This document shows, in pieces, positions 1 through 6,135 of a stretch of 11,333 bases of DNA. The stretch's first letter is position 1. Each line of letters starts with the position of its first letter. The DNA comes from Spirochaetaceae bacterium (GTDB lineage Bacteria; Spirochaetota; Spirochaetia; Treponematales; Breznakiellaceae). The stretch lies in assembly GCA_031255115.1 (NCBI GenBank), contig JAIRTD010000099.1, forward strand, positions 1 through 11,333. Reading direction: 5' to 3'. Under the pieces are notes generated by a model. It searched no databases. It was not told the origin of the DNA and worked only from the letters and a program-made list of their open reading frames with translations. Both the position numbers and the translations under genes were made by a program.

Positions 1-1
1 C

Positions 2-70
2 CAAAAAGTCATACAGGCTGAGGATTCTATGCTGGGAACCCTGATTAATCAGGTTGCGCGGGTCGGTTAA
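2..70 (+). CDS. Flagellar basal-body rod protein, FlgF/FlgG-like, C-terminal end only
   Basis: The reading frame is open from the window edge to TAA at 68-70 and encodes 22 residues beginning QKVIQAEDSMLGTLINQ. This matches the C-terminal helix of the FlgF/FlgG rod family, where a segment of the type 'ANQKVIQAxDxMLGxLIN' closes the protein and packs with the N-terminal helix in the rod. It lies 19 nt before flgG, the usual flgF-flgG order. Only the last helix is visible, so FlgF cannot be told apart from a second FlgG paralogue. FlgF is the more likely reading because a full FlgG follows. Confidence 0.75.
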   Translation, partial: QKVIQAEDSMLGTLINQVARVG

Positions 71-89
71 GGGCCTGAAGGAGTATATA

Positions 90-884
90 ATGGTTAGAAG
101 TTTATGGACCGGAGCTTCCGGAATGATAGGCCAGCAGGCCAATATCGACACGATTTCCAATAATCTTGCCAACGTAAACACATCGGGATTCAAGAAGGTC
201 AGGGCAGATTTTGAAGATCTCCTCTATCAGACCATACGAACCGCCGGAACCCCGGCCACCGAGGATACGGTGATTCCCGTGGGCGTACAGATGGGCCATG
301 GCGTCAAGATCGCCGCCACCCAGAGAATCTTTAACCAGGGTTCGCTGCAGAATACCGAAAACGTCTCCGACATCGCCATAGAAGGCGAGGGGTTTTTCCG
401 GGTTAAAATGTACGACGGAAGTTACGCCTATACCAGGGACGGCGCCTTCAAAGTTGATTCCGACGGAAGGCTCGTAACGAGTAACGGGTACTGGGTGCTG
501 CCTGACATTATCATGCCCGCGGATTTTATCCCTTCGTCCATAGCGGTATCCCAGCAGGGGAGGGTAACGGTAAAACTTCCCGGTTTGGACGATCCGGTGG
601 ATGTGGGTCAGATAGAACTCTACCGTTTTCCCAATCCTGTAGGTCTCTCCGCCGTAGGCGAGAATCTCTTTAAGGCAACCAACGCTTCAGGCGACGCCAT
701 AGCGGGACAGCCCGGCTATGACGGCATGGGCAGGACCATGCACAAATTTTTGGAAATGTCCAATGTTTCGGTGGTACGGGAAATGGTCGACCTCATTGTA
801 GCCCAGCGGGCCTATGAGTTTAACTCAAAGACCATACAGACCAGCGACAATATGCTGGGCGTGGCTACAAATCTCAAGCGCTAG
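90..884 (+). CDS. flgG: Flagellar basal-body distal rod protein FlgG
   Basis: The 264-residue product would build the distal rod of the periplasmic flagellum, outside the MS ring and exported by the flagellar type III system. The N-terminus (residues 1-35) carries the flagellar rod signature: MVRSLWTGASGM followed by NIDTISNNLANVNTSGFKK. The C-terminus (about 220-264) has SNVSVVREMVDLIVAQRAYE and then the SKTIQTSDNMLG helix typical of FlgG. The central part (about 75-200) is the FlgE/F/G-like D1 beta domain with GEGFFRV and YTRDGAF. Length is normal for FlgG (about 260). I chose ATG 90 because AAGGAG at 78-83 lies 6 nt upstream and the family begins here. A longer frame from TTG 54 would add 12 residues that overlap the upstream gene. 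It is followed 18 nt later by the rod-binding gene. Confidence 0.95.
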   Translation: MVRSLWTGASGMIGQQANIDTISNNLANVNTSGFKKVRADFEDLLYQTIRTAGTPATEDTVIPVGVQMGHGVKIAATQRIFNQGSLQNTENVSDIAIEGEGFFRVKMYDGSYAYTRDGAFKVDSDGRLVTSNGYWVLPDIIMPADFIPSSIAVSQQGRVTVKLPGLDDPVDVGQIELYRFPNPVGLSAVGENLFKATNASGDAIAGQPGYDGMGRTMHKFLEMSNVSVVREMVDLIVAQRAYEFNSKTIQTSDNMLGVATNLKR

Positions 885-902
885 AAACGCTAAGGAGACC
901 TT

Positions 903-1349
903 ATGGACTTGGGCGCTATTGGTTCCTACCAGATTCCCGACATACAAATTAATACGGGATTTTCCGGGACAGGCTGGTCCCCGCCGGCAGGCGGAAAGGC
1001 CGTCTCGTCTCAGGAGAGCTTTTCAGAGGCGCTCGAAAAAGAACTCAGACGCCAGGGCGGCGAAACGCGGCCTGTTTCTTCCGATGGAAAGGCCCTTGTC
1101 GACAAGACAAGCAAACTCTACGAGACCTGCCTTGAGCTTGAAGGTTTTCTTGTTAAAACCCTTATAAGCGGTATGCGGAGCACCGTGCAAAAGTCCGGCC
1201 TCATCGACGAAGGCTTTGCCGGAAAAATGTACGAAGACATGCTCTACGATGAATACGCCAGGGAATTTACCCGCAACGCGGGCTTCGGCCTCGCGGATAT
1301 GGCCTATCTTGAACTGACCGGCCAACGGGGAAAGGCAATGGTACGGTAA
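903..1349 (+). CDS. FlgJ-like rod-binding protein (N-terminal domain type, no hydrolase domain)
   Basis: This 148-residue protein has an extended, Gly/Pro/Ser-rich first third (about 1-60) and then the compact helical rod-binding domain (about 68-138). Visible marks are KLYETCLELEGFLVKTLISG, followed by EGFAGKMYEDMLYDEYARE and a hydrophobic GLADMAYLEL end. In enterobacteria this domain is the N-terminal half of FlgJ, which caps the growing rod. The C-terminal peptidoglycan hydrolase domain is absent, as is known for spirochaetes and several other phyla. Start ATG 903 has AAGGAG at 892-897, 5 nt upstream. Its place directly behind flgG supports a role as rod assembly factor. It is probably named flgJ-like in related genomes; I leave the symbol empty because it is only the half protein. 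Confidence 0.85.
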   Translation: MDLGAIGSYQIPDIQINTGFSGTGWSPPAGGKAVSSQESFSEALEKELRRQGGETRPVSSDGKALVDKTSKLYETCLELEGFLVKTLISGMRSTVQKSGLIDEGFAGKMYEDMLYDEYAREFTRNAGFGLADMAYLELTGQRGKAMVR

Positions 1350-1352
1350 ATC

Positions 1353-3065
1353 ATGGACTCATTAACAAAAATAAAGGACCTCCTTGCTTTTATATACGGA
1401 AGAGACAGCGTCCAAACAATATTCCCCAAAATGGAAAAACTCCTCGCGGCCTATGACGGACCCCGGGGACTTGCGCCTGACGCCGTTACCAATAGAGACG
1501 CCTTTCTCATAAGTTACGGCGATATGCTCGGGCCTCCCGAAGCCGCGTCTGACGGAAAAAGCGGCCTTGCGCGCTTAAAGGATTTTCTTTCGCGTTACAA
1601 TAAAGGGGCCTTTAGCTATCTGCATATATTGCCCTTTCATCCTTATTCGTCTGACGACGGTTTTTCGGTGATAGATTACCGGGAGGTCGACGGACGCTTT
1701 GGAAGCTGGAATGATCTTGAAGCCCTGGGCGGCAACACAAAGCTGGTCTTTGATTTTGTGATAAACCACGGCAGCGTGCAGAGCCCGTGGTTCAAGTCCT
1801 TTCTCAAACAGGAAGAGCCTTACAAAAACTGGTATCTGAGCCGGGATCCCGATTACGACTATTCGCAGGTAGTGCGTCCCCGCACCCATCCCCTGCTTAC
1901 GCCCTTTACCCTGGCTGACGGCGTTGTGCGCCATGTGTGGACCACCTTTAGCGCGGACCAGGTTGATTATGATTTTTCCAATCCGGCGGTGCTGCTCGAA
2001 TTTGTAAAAATATTTCTTGAATACGCAAAGCGGGGAAGCCGCATCGTGCGTCTTGACGCCATTGCCTATTTGTGGAAGGAAGACGGAAGTTCCTGTCTGC
2101 ACCATCCCAAAACCCACGCCGTGGTAAAACTGTTCAGGGCCGTCATAGAGTTTTTGGGTCTTGATCTCCGCATCCTCACCGAAACAAACGTACCCCACAA
2201 AGACAATATTTCGTATTTTGGCGAAGGCGACGAAGCCCACATGGTCTACAATTTTGCCCTGCCGCCCCTGGTGCTGTACGGCGCTGTTTCAGGCGACACG
2301 GAGCCGCTTAAAAAATGGGCGAAGACTCTGCGTGGAAGAGAGAACAAAGAGCTTTTTCTGAATTTTCTTGCCAGCCATGACGGCGTGGGCCTTACTCCGG
2401 CAAAGGGACTTGTCGACGAAGACGCTTTTGCGGCGGTGATCAAAACAGCCGAAAAGCGGGGCGCGCTGATTTCGTACAAGGCCAGCCCCGAAGGCCCCGT
2501 GCCCTACGAACTTAACTGTTCCTATGCCAGCATTGTCGCCCCGCCTGAACTGGGAAGCGTCAGGGAGAGGGCCAGGGCCTTTCTCTCGGCCCAGGCCGTA
2601 CTGCTCTCCCTGCCCGGCCTTCCTGCGGTGTACTTTCACAGTTGGACCGGTTCTGAAAACTGGAAAGAAGGCCCTGGGCTTTTGGGCTATAACCGGGCCA
2701 TTAACCGGGAAAAGCCCCCTGTCGACAAGGTAGAAAGGGAACTCGGCGACGACGATTCTTTCAGAAGCCTCGTGTACCGGGGCTTTCAGAAACTGCTCGC
2801 CTTCCGCTCTGAAGAAGCCGCCTTCAGCCCCGAAAGCGGCATGGAAATCCTTGACAGCCCCGCCCCGGTTTTTGCCGTACAGCGGGGGCCTGACCCGAAA
2901 GGCCGTTATGTGCTCTGCGCCATGAATTTCAGCGGCAGGGACTGCGCAATTCCGCCTTCCCCGGGGCGGACCGCTTTTTCGCAGGCTTTTTCCCTTGGCC
3001 CCTGGGAAAGCCTCTGGCTGGCATCAGGCGGCTCAAGGCCGGACGCCAGGATTTCGACCCGGTAG
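1353..3065 (+). CDS. GH13 subfamily 18 alpha-glucoside phosphorylase, probably glucosylglycerate phosphorylase-like
   Basis: The 570-residue cytosolic enzyme has a GH13 (alpha/beta)8 barrel. Visible conserved regions are HILPFHPYSSDDGFSV (about 91-106), DFVINH (134-139), RLDAIAYLWK with the likely nucleophile Asp235, TETNVPH with the likely acid/base Glu277, and FLASHDGVGL with the transition-state stabiliser Asp343. The SDDGFSV, YLWK and SHDG signatures place it in the sucrose phosphorylase group (GH13_18), which splits an alpha-glucoside with phosphate to give glucose 1-phosphate. The FLASHDGxGL form, instead of the THDG form of classical sucrose phosphorylases, and the 570-residue length resemble glucosylglycerate phosphorylases such as E. 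coli YcjM. Substrate is therefore an inference; sucrose or glucosylglycerol remain possible. It starts 3 nt after the rod-binding gene and I see no good Shine-Dalgarno (nearest AAAGG at 1331-1335 is 17 nt away), so translational coupling is likely. Confidence 0.88.
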   Translation: MDSLTKIKDLLAFIYGRDSVQTIFPKMEKLLAAYDGPRGLAPDAVTNRDAFLISYGDMLGPPEAASDGKSGLARLKDFLSRYNKGAFSYLHILPFHPYSSDDGFSVIDYREVDGRFGSWNDLEALGGNTKLVFDFVINHGSVQSPWFKSFLKQEEPYKNWYLSRDPDYDYSQVVRPRTHPLLTPFTLADGVVRHVWTTFSADQVDYDFSNPAVLLEFVKIFLEYAKRGSRIVRLDAIAYLWKEDGSSCLHHPKTHAVVKLFRAVIEFLGLDLRILTETNVPHKDNISYFGEGDEAHMVYNFALPPLVLYGAVSGDTEPLKKWAKTLRGRENKELFLNFLASHDGVGLTPAKGLVDEDAFAAVIKTAEKRGALISYKASPEGPVPYELNCSYASIVAPPELGSVRERARAFLSAQAVLLSLPGLPAVYFHSWTGSENWKEGPGLLGYNRAINREKPPVDKVERELGDDDSFRSLVYRGFQKLLAFRSEEAAFSPESGMEILDSPAPVFAVQRGPDPKGRYVLCAMNFSGRDCAIPPSPGRTAFSQAFSLGPWESLWLASGGSRPDARISTR

Positions 3066-3072
3066 CCGGCGC

Positions 3073-3696
3073 TTACTGTAAAACATAGGCCAGCACATTG
3101 TAGAGGCCGTGGCCCAGGGCCAGGCCGTGGGGCGATTGGGTCTTCCGGTAAAAAAGCAGGAGAAAAATCCCGGCGATAAGGGCGTTACAGAGCCCCAGGG
3201 GGCCCTGGTAGAGGTGGCAGAGGGTAAAAAGGCCGGTGGATAGCAATAAACGCGCCGGGGACGCCCATTTTGCCTTTTGGAGCGCCGCTTCAAGGTAGAT
3301 ACGGAAATAAGTTTCTTCAAGATATGCTGAGGCGAGATAAAAGAGAACCAGTACGGACCAGGAGAACGCGTCCTGGGGTTTTTCAAGGCCGGGCGGGGAG
3401 GGGAGGCCCGGCGCGAGACTTGAGAGCAGGCGGACGGCCAGGGCAATGAGGCCGAGAGCGGCAAGGCATAAAAGCGCGGCCGCAAAATCCCCGCGCCGGA
3501 ATTTGAGGGAAGGTCTAAAGGGCCGGTTTTCCGCCTTTAGAAGAAAAAAACCGACGAGGGCAAGGCCGGGGAGCGTATACAGGCCAAGGCGTATGAGGGC
3601 GCCGCCTGCCGAAAAGGTCCCGGCGGCGGAGGACGGAAAGAGGCCGGGGCCAAAAAGAACCAGAAAAATAAGCAGGATTTTTGGCAGCTCCGTAAT
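3073..3696 (-). CDS. CPBP/CAAX-type intramembrane metalloprotease, apparent AUU start
   Basis: Read on the minus strand this encodes 207 residues of a polytopic membrane protein. It has the three motifs of the CPBP (CAAX protease / bacteriocin-processing, ABI) family: EETYFR (Glu128, Glu129, Arg132), FTLCH (Phe157 to His161) and HGLYN (His196, Asn200). Hydrophobic segments lie around 5-20, 35-53, 72-95, 112-126, 150-160 and 170-183. Bacterial members are putative prenyl-protein or peptide proteases and some confer bacteriocin self-immunity; no specific substrate can be inferred. There is no ATG, GTG or TTG before codon 151. The frame is closed upstream by a stop at 3714-3712, and AAGGAG (RC of 3702-3707) sits 5 nt before ATT at 3696-3694, so AUU is the best start. 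CTG at 3687-3685 is too far (14 nt). It ends 7 nt from the convergent phosphorylase stop. Composition matches its neighbours. Confidence 0.82.
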   Translation of the reverse strand: MTELPKILLIFLVLFGPGLFPSSAAGTFSAGGALIRLGLYTLPGLALVGFFLLKAENRPFRPSLKFRRGDFAAALLCLAALGLIALAVRLLSSLAPGLPSPPGLEKPQDAFSWSVLVLFYLASAYLEETYFRIYLEAALQKAKWASPARLLLSTGLFTLCHLYQGPLGLCNALIAGIFLLLFYRKTQSPHGLALGHGLYNVLAYVLQ

Positions 3697-3701
3697 ACGG
3701 T

Positions 3702-3707
3702 CTCCTT
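3702..3707 (-). promoter_or_regulatory. Shine-Dalgarno AAGGAG deciding the AUU start of the CPBP protease gene
   Basis: The minus strand reads AAAAAGGAGACCGTATTACG. The AAGGAG is a full-strength site, followed by 5 nt and then ATT. The spacing equals that of the rod-binding gene (5 nt) and the HEAT-repeat gene (5 nt) in this window, which supports ATT as a real initiation codon. Confidence 0.7.
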
Positions 3708-3740
3708 TTTGTTACTTTATCATATCATCTTGGTTATGTC

Positions 3741-3767
3741 TTGATAGAGTCTTTCTTTCGATATAAT
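3741..3767 (+). promoter_or_regulatory. Candidate sigma70-type promoter for the pilZ-comEC-rsmA-rluD operon
   Basis: TTGATA (3741-3746) and a perfect TATAAT (3762-3767) are separated by 15 nt, slightly shorter than the preferred 16-18. Transcription would start near 3774. That leaves only about a dozen bases before the TTG at 3786, or about 60 bases if GTG 3837 is the true start. It is the only clear promoter-like match before the eight-gene run. Confidence 0.5.
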
Positions 3768-3785
3768 ATAAGATAAGGCCGTATA

Positions 3786-4940
3786 TTGGTAAAATCCATT
3801 GGGATTTTAGACCGTTTCCTGGAGGTAATAAGGGGCGTGTTAATTTACCTGTTGCTCATGGTGATTCCCCTCCTGGGTATTGCGCTGCTCGTGCTTTTTA
3901 AGCCGCCCAAGAACAGCAAGACATCCTGGGTATCCTTTATGGCCAAGGGTAAGGACGCGGGATTCAGCTTTCGGGAAATCGATTTGCTCAGGAAGCTGGC
4001 GGTAAAAAGTCATCTTGAAGACCCCGCCGCCCTGTTCTGGTCGCAAAAGCAGCTTGACCGCTGTATTTCGGCCATGCTCCGCAACGCCCGGCTTTCGGGC
4101 GAGGACCGCAAACAGGGTACGCAGGATTTTATCGCCAAACTCTACGAGTACCGGAAAAAGATTGAATTCGAAAAACCCCAGTATAAAAAGGGCATAAGCA
4201 ATTCCCGTCAGATTGAAGAAGGCCAGCCCATCAGGGTGCTTGCCGAGAGCATGGGGGTCTACAAGTCCAAGGTCGTAAAAAATACCGAACACTACCTGAC
4301 CATTACCCGTCCGGTCAGCCCCAATCTTCCCTTGAGTTTTTCGTGGAACAGCCTTAAAATCGCCGTGTATTTCTGGCGGCGCGAGGACGCCGGCTATGTC
4401 TTTGACACGGTTGTTACCGATGAGGTGTATTCCAGGGGGGTACAGGCCCTGCAGATCAACCACGCCGAGTCCCTTTTCAGGACCCAGAAGCGTTCATCTA
4501 TCAGGATAAAAACCAAAAAGCCGGCCTTCCTCTACCTTCCCGACGGAGGGGCCCTGAGCGACAATATCGAGACCAAGCCGGGCCTTAAATGCATTGTCGA
4601 AGATCTGTCCGATTCAGGCTGCGCCGTAACCATTGGCGGCAAGGCTGTACAGGGCCTCAAGATCAAGATACAGTTTGCCCTGAGCGACATGCCCATTATC
4701 ATGAAGGGTACGGTGCGTTCCACCGAGTATAACGAGGAGACTTCCCGTTCCCTGCTCCATATTGAAGCGGATCCCCTGCCTCTGGCAACGCGGAACCGTA
4801 TCCTTGGCGAAGTTTTCGGAGTGCAGACCGAGGAGGACTATCTTGTTCCCTTCCAGCTTTTGGAAGAAGAAGAGGAAGACAGTCAGAGCAGGGATGAGGC
4901 CGTATCTTTCCAAGGAGGGAGCGATGAGGCGTCCACATAA
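3786..4940 (+). CDS. Membrane-anchored YcgR-like PilZ domain protein (candidate c-di-GMP receptor)
   Basis: The 384-residue protein begins with one membrane helix (about 17-38, IYLLLMVIPLLGIALLVLF) and a charged helical linker (about 45-140). A YcgR-N-like beta domain follows (about 145-225; GQPIRVL, YKSKVV). The PilZ domain (about 230-345) has both c-di-GMP motifs: RxxxR at Arg232-Arg236 (RTQKR) and DxSxxG at Asp273-Gly278 (DLSDSG). The tail is acidic (EEEEED near 360). In YcgR this layout brakes flagellar rotation when c-di-GMP binds; the membrane anchor here would hold it at the inner membrane, and a motor link is inference. Start TTG 3786 has AAGG at 3775-3778, 7 nt upstream, and keeps the basic residues before the helix. 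GTG 3837, with GGAGG at 3821-3825, is a possible shorter start but would cut into the helix. It overlaps the next gene by 17 nt. Confidence 0.88.
   Translation: MVKSIGILDRFLEVIRGVLIYLLLMVIPLLGIALLVLFKPPKNSKTSWVSFMAKGKDAGFSFREIDLLRKLAVKSHLEDPAALFWSQKQLDRCISAMLRNARLSGEDRKQGTQDFIAKLYEYRKKIEFEKPQYKKGISNSRQIEEGQPIRVLAESMGVYKSKVVKNTEHYLTITRPVSPNLPLSFSWNSLKIAVYFWRREDAGYVFDTVVTDEVYSRGVQALQINHAESLFRTQKRSSIRIKTKKPAFLYLPDGGALSDNIETKPGLKCIVEDLSDSGCAVTIGGKAVQGLKIKIQFALSDMPIIMKGTVRSTEYNEETSRSLLHIEADPLPLATRNRILGEVFGVQTEEDYLVPFQLLEEEEEDSQSRDEAVSFQGGSDEAST
4912..4918 (+). promoter_or_regulatory. Shine-Dalgarno AAGGAGG fixing the start of the HEAT-repeat gene
   Basis: AAGGAGG lies inside the last codons of the pilZ gene, 5 nt before ATG 4924. 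It supports ATG 4924, which also starts a good signal peptide, over the longer in-frame start at 4762 deep within pilZ. Confidence 0.75.
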
Positions 4941-6135
4941 GCACGGCGGACGGTGGTGTTTCTCCGTCCTTATTACAGGCTTTTTACTCTGCGCCCCGGC
5001 TCTGGGGGCCCAGGAATCAATACTGCTTTCTTACCAGCGGAATTTTGTCCGGGCAAACCTGGCGACCAAGGCGGGCATACTCAGGGACGCGGCGACCGAT
5101 GAACGGGCCTCTGATTTTATAGGCCCCCTCTACGAATACGCCCTTGAGTTCTGCCTTCAACAGTCAGATTTTCTCCGCGACGACCCCGATATGATAGCCC
5201 TGGCTGTTCTCGCCTCGGCGGGGGCGCGGGATTCGGGCCACAGACCGTCCGTCGACACGCTCTGGAAACTGTTTCAAAGTTACCGGGATTCCCTTATACG
5301 GGTCGAAATACTTCGTTCCCTTGGGGTCCTCGGCAGGGGCAATCCCCAGGTTGTTGAGAACCTCAACCAGTTTCTGGCAAACCAGAACAACGTGTTCCGC
5401 TCGGGCATGGCGCCTGATTATCCGACCCTTTCGGCCTGTATCGAGGCCCTTTCGGCCCTGGGCGACGGCTCGTCGTTTCCGGTGCTTTTCTCCACGATGA
5501 TGGCCGCCTATCCAGAATCCATACGGACCGGGGCCCAGGCGGCCATGAGCGCCCTCTCGGGGGACTACAAGAGTTTTCTCATCATGGTAATACAGCGTAA
5601 TCCGCCGGCGGAAAAACTTACCGCCTTTAACGCCGCCAGGGAAAGCAGCCGTTTTAGTTCAGCCGACATGGGCGAAATCGCCGAGGCCGGCCTCAGGACA
5701 AGCCTCGATCTTTTTCCTTCCAATCCTGAAGGAGAAGCGGCGATACAGACCCTGCGTTTTTCCAGCGTCAGGCTGCTCGGTTCCCTTAAGTGGGCCAGGG
5801 CGGTGGACGCGGTTATCAAGCACTTTTACCGGGTACAGACAGACTACAATGAAGGGAGGGCCGCCAAGGCCCAGCTTCTTGAGGCCGTTAGCTGTCTTGG
5901 CGCCCTGGATTCAAGCGAAGCCGCCCAGACCCTCGCCCTCCAGCTCGGGCTTTTTAATTCCCAAATGGAAAGAACAGGCGAATACGACGCCGAAATCCTC
6001 ACCGGCGTGATTAACGCCCTGGGCGAACTGGGCGATAAAATCGCCTTTGACTATCTCCTCTACATAGGTTATCTGGGCTACCCGGAAGAAGTACAGTCGG
6101 CGGCGCGGGACGCTCTTAACCGGCTGACATGGTAA
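4924..6135 (+). CDS. Exported HEAT-like repeat protein, function unknown
   Basis: The 403-residue product starts with a clear signal peptide: basic MRRPHKHGGR, a hydrophobic core at about 11-28, and a likely cut after ALGA (residue 29). It should therefore be periplasmic or surface-associated; no lipobox is evident. The rest is helical and carries degenerate HEAT-like repeats with the pattern of hydrophobic helix, then ALGxLGD-type turn. Examples lie near 120-135 (VEILRSLGVLGRG), 170-190 (CIEALSALGDGSSFPVL), 313-340 (LLEAVSCLGALDSSEAAQTL) and 358-385 (GVINALGELGDKIAFDYLLY). Such scaffolds bind proteins; there are no catalytic motifs. It overlaps pilZ by 17 nt and comEC by 7 nt, so it is probably made together with them. 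I do not recognise a named family member. Confidence 0.82.
   Translation: MRRPHKHGGRWCFSVLITGFLLCAPALGAQESILLSYQRNFVRANLATKAGILRDAATDERASDFIGPLYEYALEFCLQQSDFLRDDPDMIALAVLASAGARDSGHRPSVDTLWKLFQSYRDSLIRVEILRSLGVLGRGNPQVVENLNQFLANQNNVFRSGMAPDYPTLSACIEALSALGDGSSFPVLFSTMMAAYPESIRTGAQAAMSALSGDYKSFLIMVIQRNPPAEKLTAFNAARESSRFSSADMGEIAEAGLRTSLDLFPSNPEGEAAIQTLRFSSVRLLGSLKWARAVDAVIKHFYRVQTDYNEGRAAKAQLLEAVSCLGALDSSEAAQTLALQLGLFNSQMERTGEYDAEILTGVINALGELGDKIAFDYLLYIGYLGYPEEVQSAARDALNRLTW

Larger units (their letters stand above)
3697..3785. other. Divergent intergenic region between the protease gene and the pilZ operon
   Basis: This 89-bp region is AT-rich compared with the coding DNA around it and separates two divergent genes, so it should hold both promoters. 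The rightward promoter is described separately. On the minus strand TATGAT (RC of 3719-3724) is a possible -10 for the protease gene, but I see no good -35 at the right distance, so that promoter is not claimed. No terminator or riboswitch fold is evident. Confidence 0.6.

Noticed and set aside
54..89. Upstream TTG start for flgG
   Set aside because: It adds residues not found in the FlgG family and overlaps the flgF-like end; AAGGAG lies before ATG 90.
3059..3069. Small inverted repeat CCGG-TAG-CCGG between the convergent genes
   Set aside because: A 4-bp stem with a 3-nt loop and no T-tract on either side is too weak to call a terminator.
3033..3485. Minus-strand open frame of 150 codons over the same region, starting with ATG
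   Set aside because: It is in a different frame from the protease motifs, runs into the phosphorylase 3' end and has no recognisable domain; it is what an automatic caller might choose wrongly.
3446..3766. Plus-strand open frame of 106 codons rich in Arg, Pro and Lys
   Set aside because: It lies antisense to the CPBP protease frame, which has conserved catalytic motifs; its own composition is that of a shadow frame.
3697..3785. Minus-strand promoter with TATGAT as -10
   Set aside because: There is no convincing -35 at 16-18 nt, so it is mentioned only as a possibility in the intergenic entry.
4762..4923. Longer N-terminus for the HEAT-repeat protein
   Set aside because: It would overlap pilZ by about 180 nt and hide the signal peptide; AAGGAGG before ATG 4924 marks the real start.
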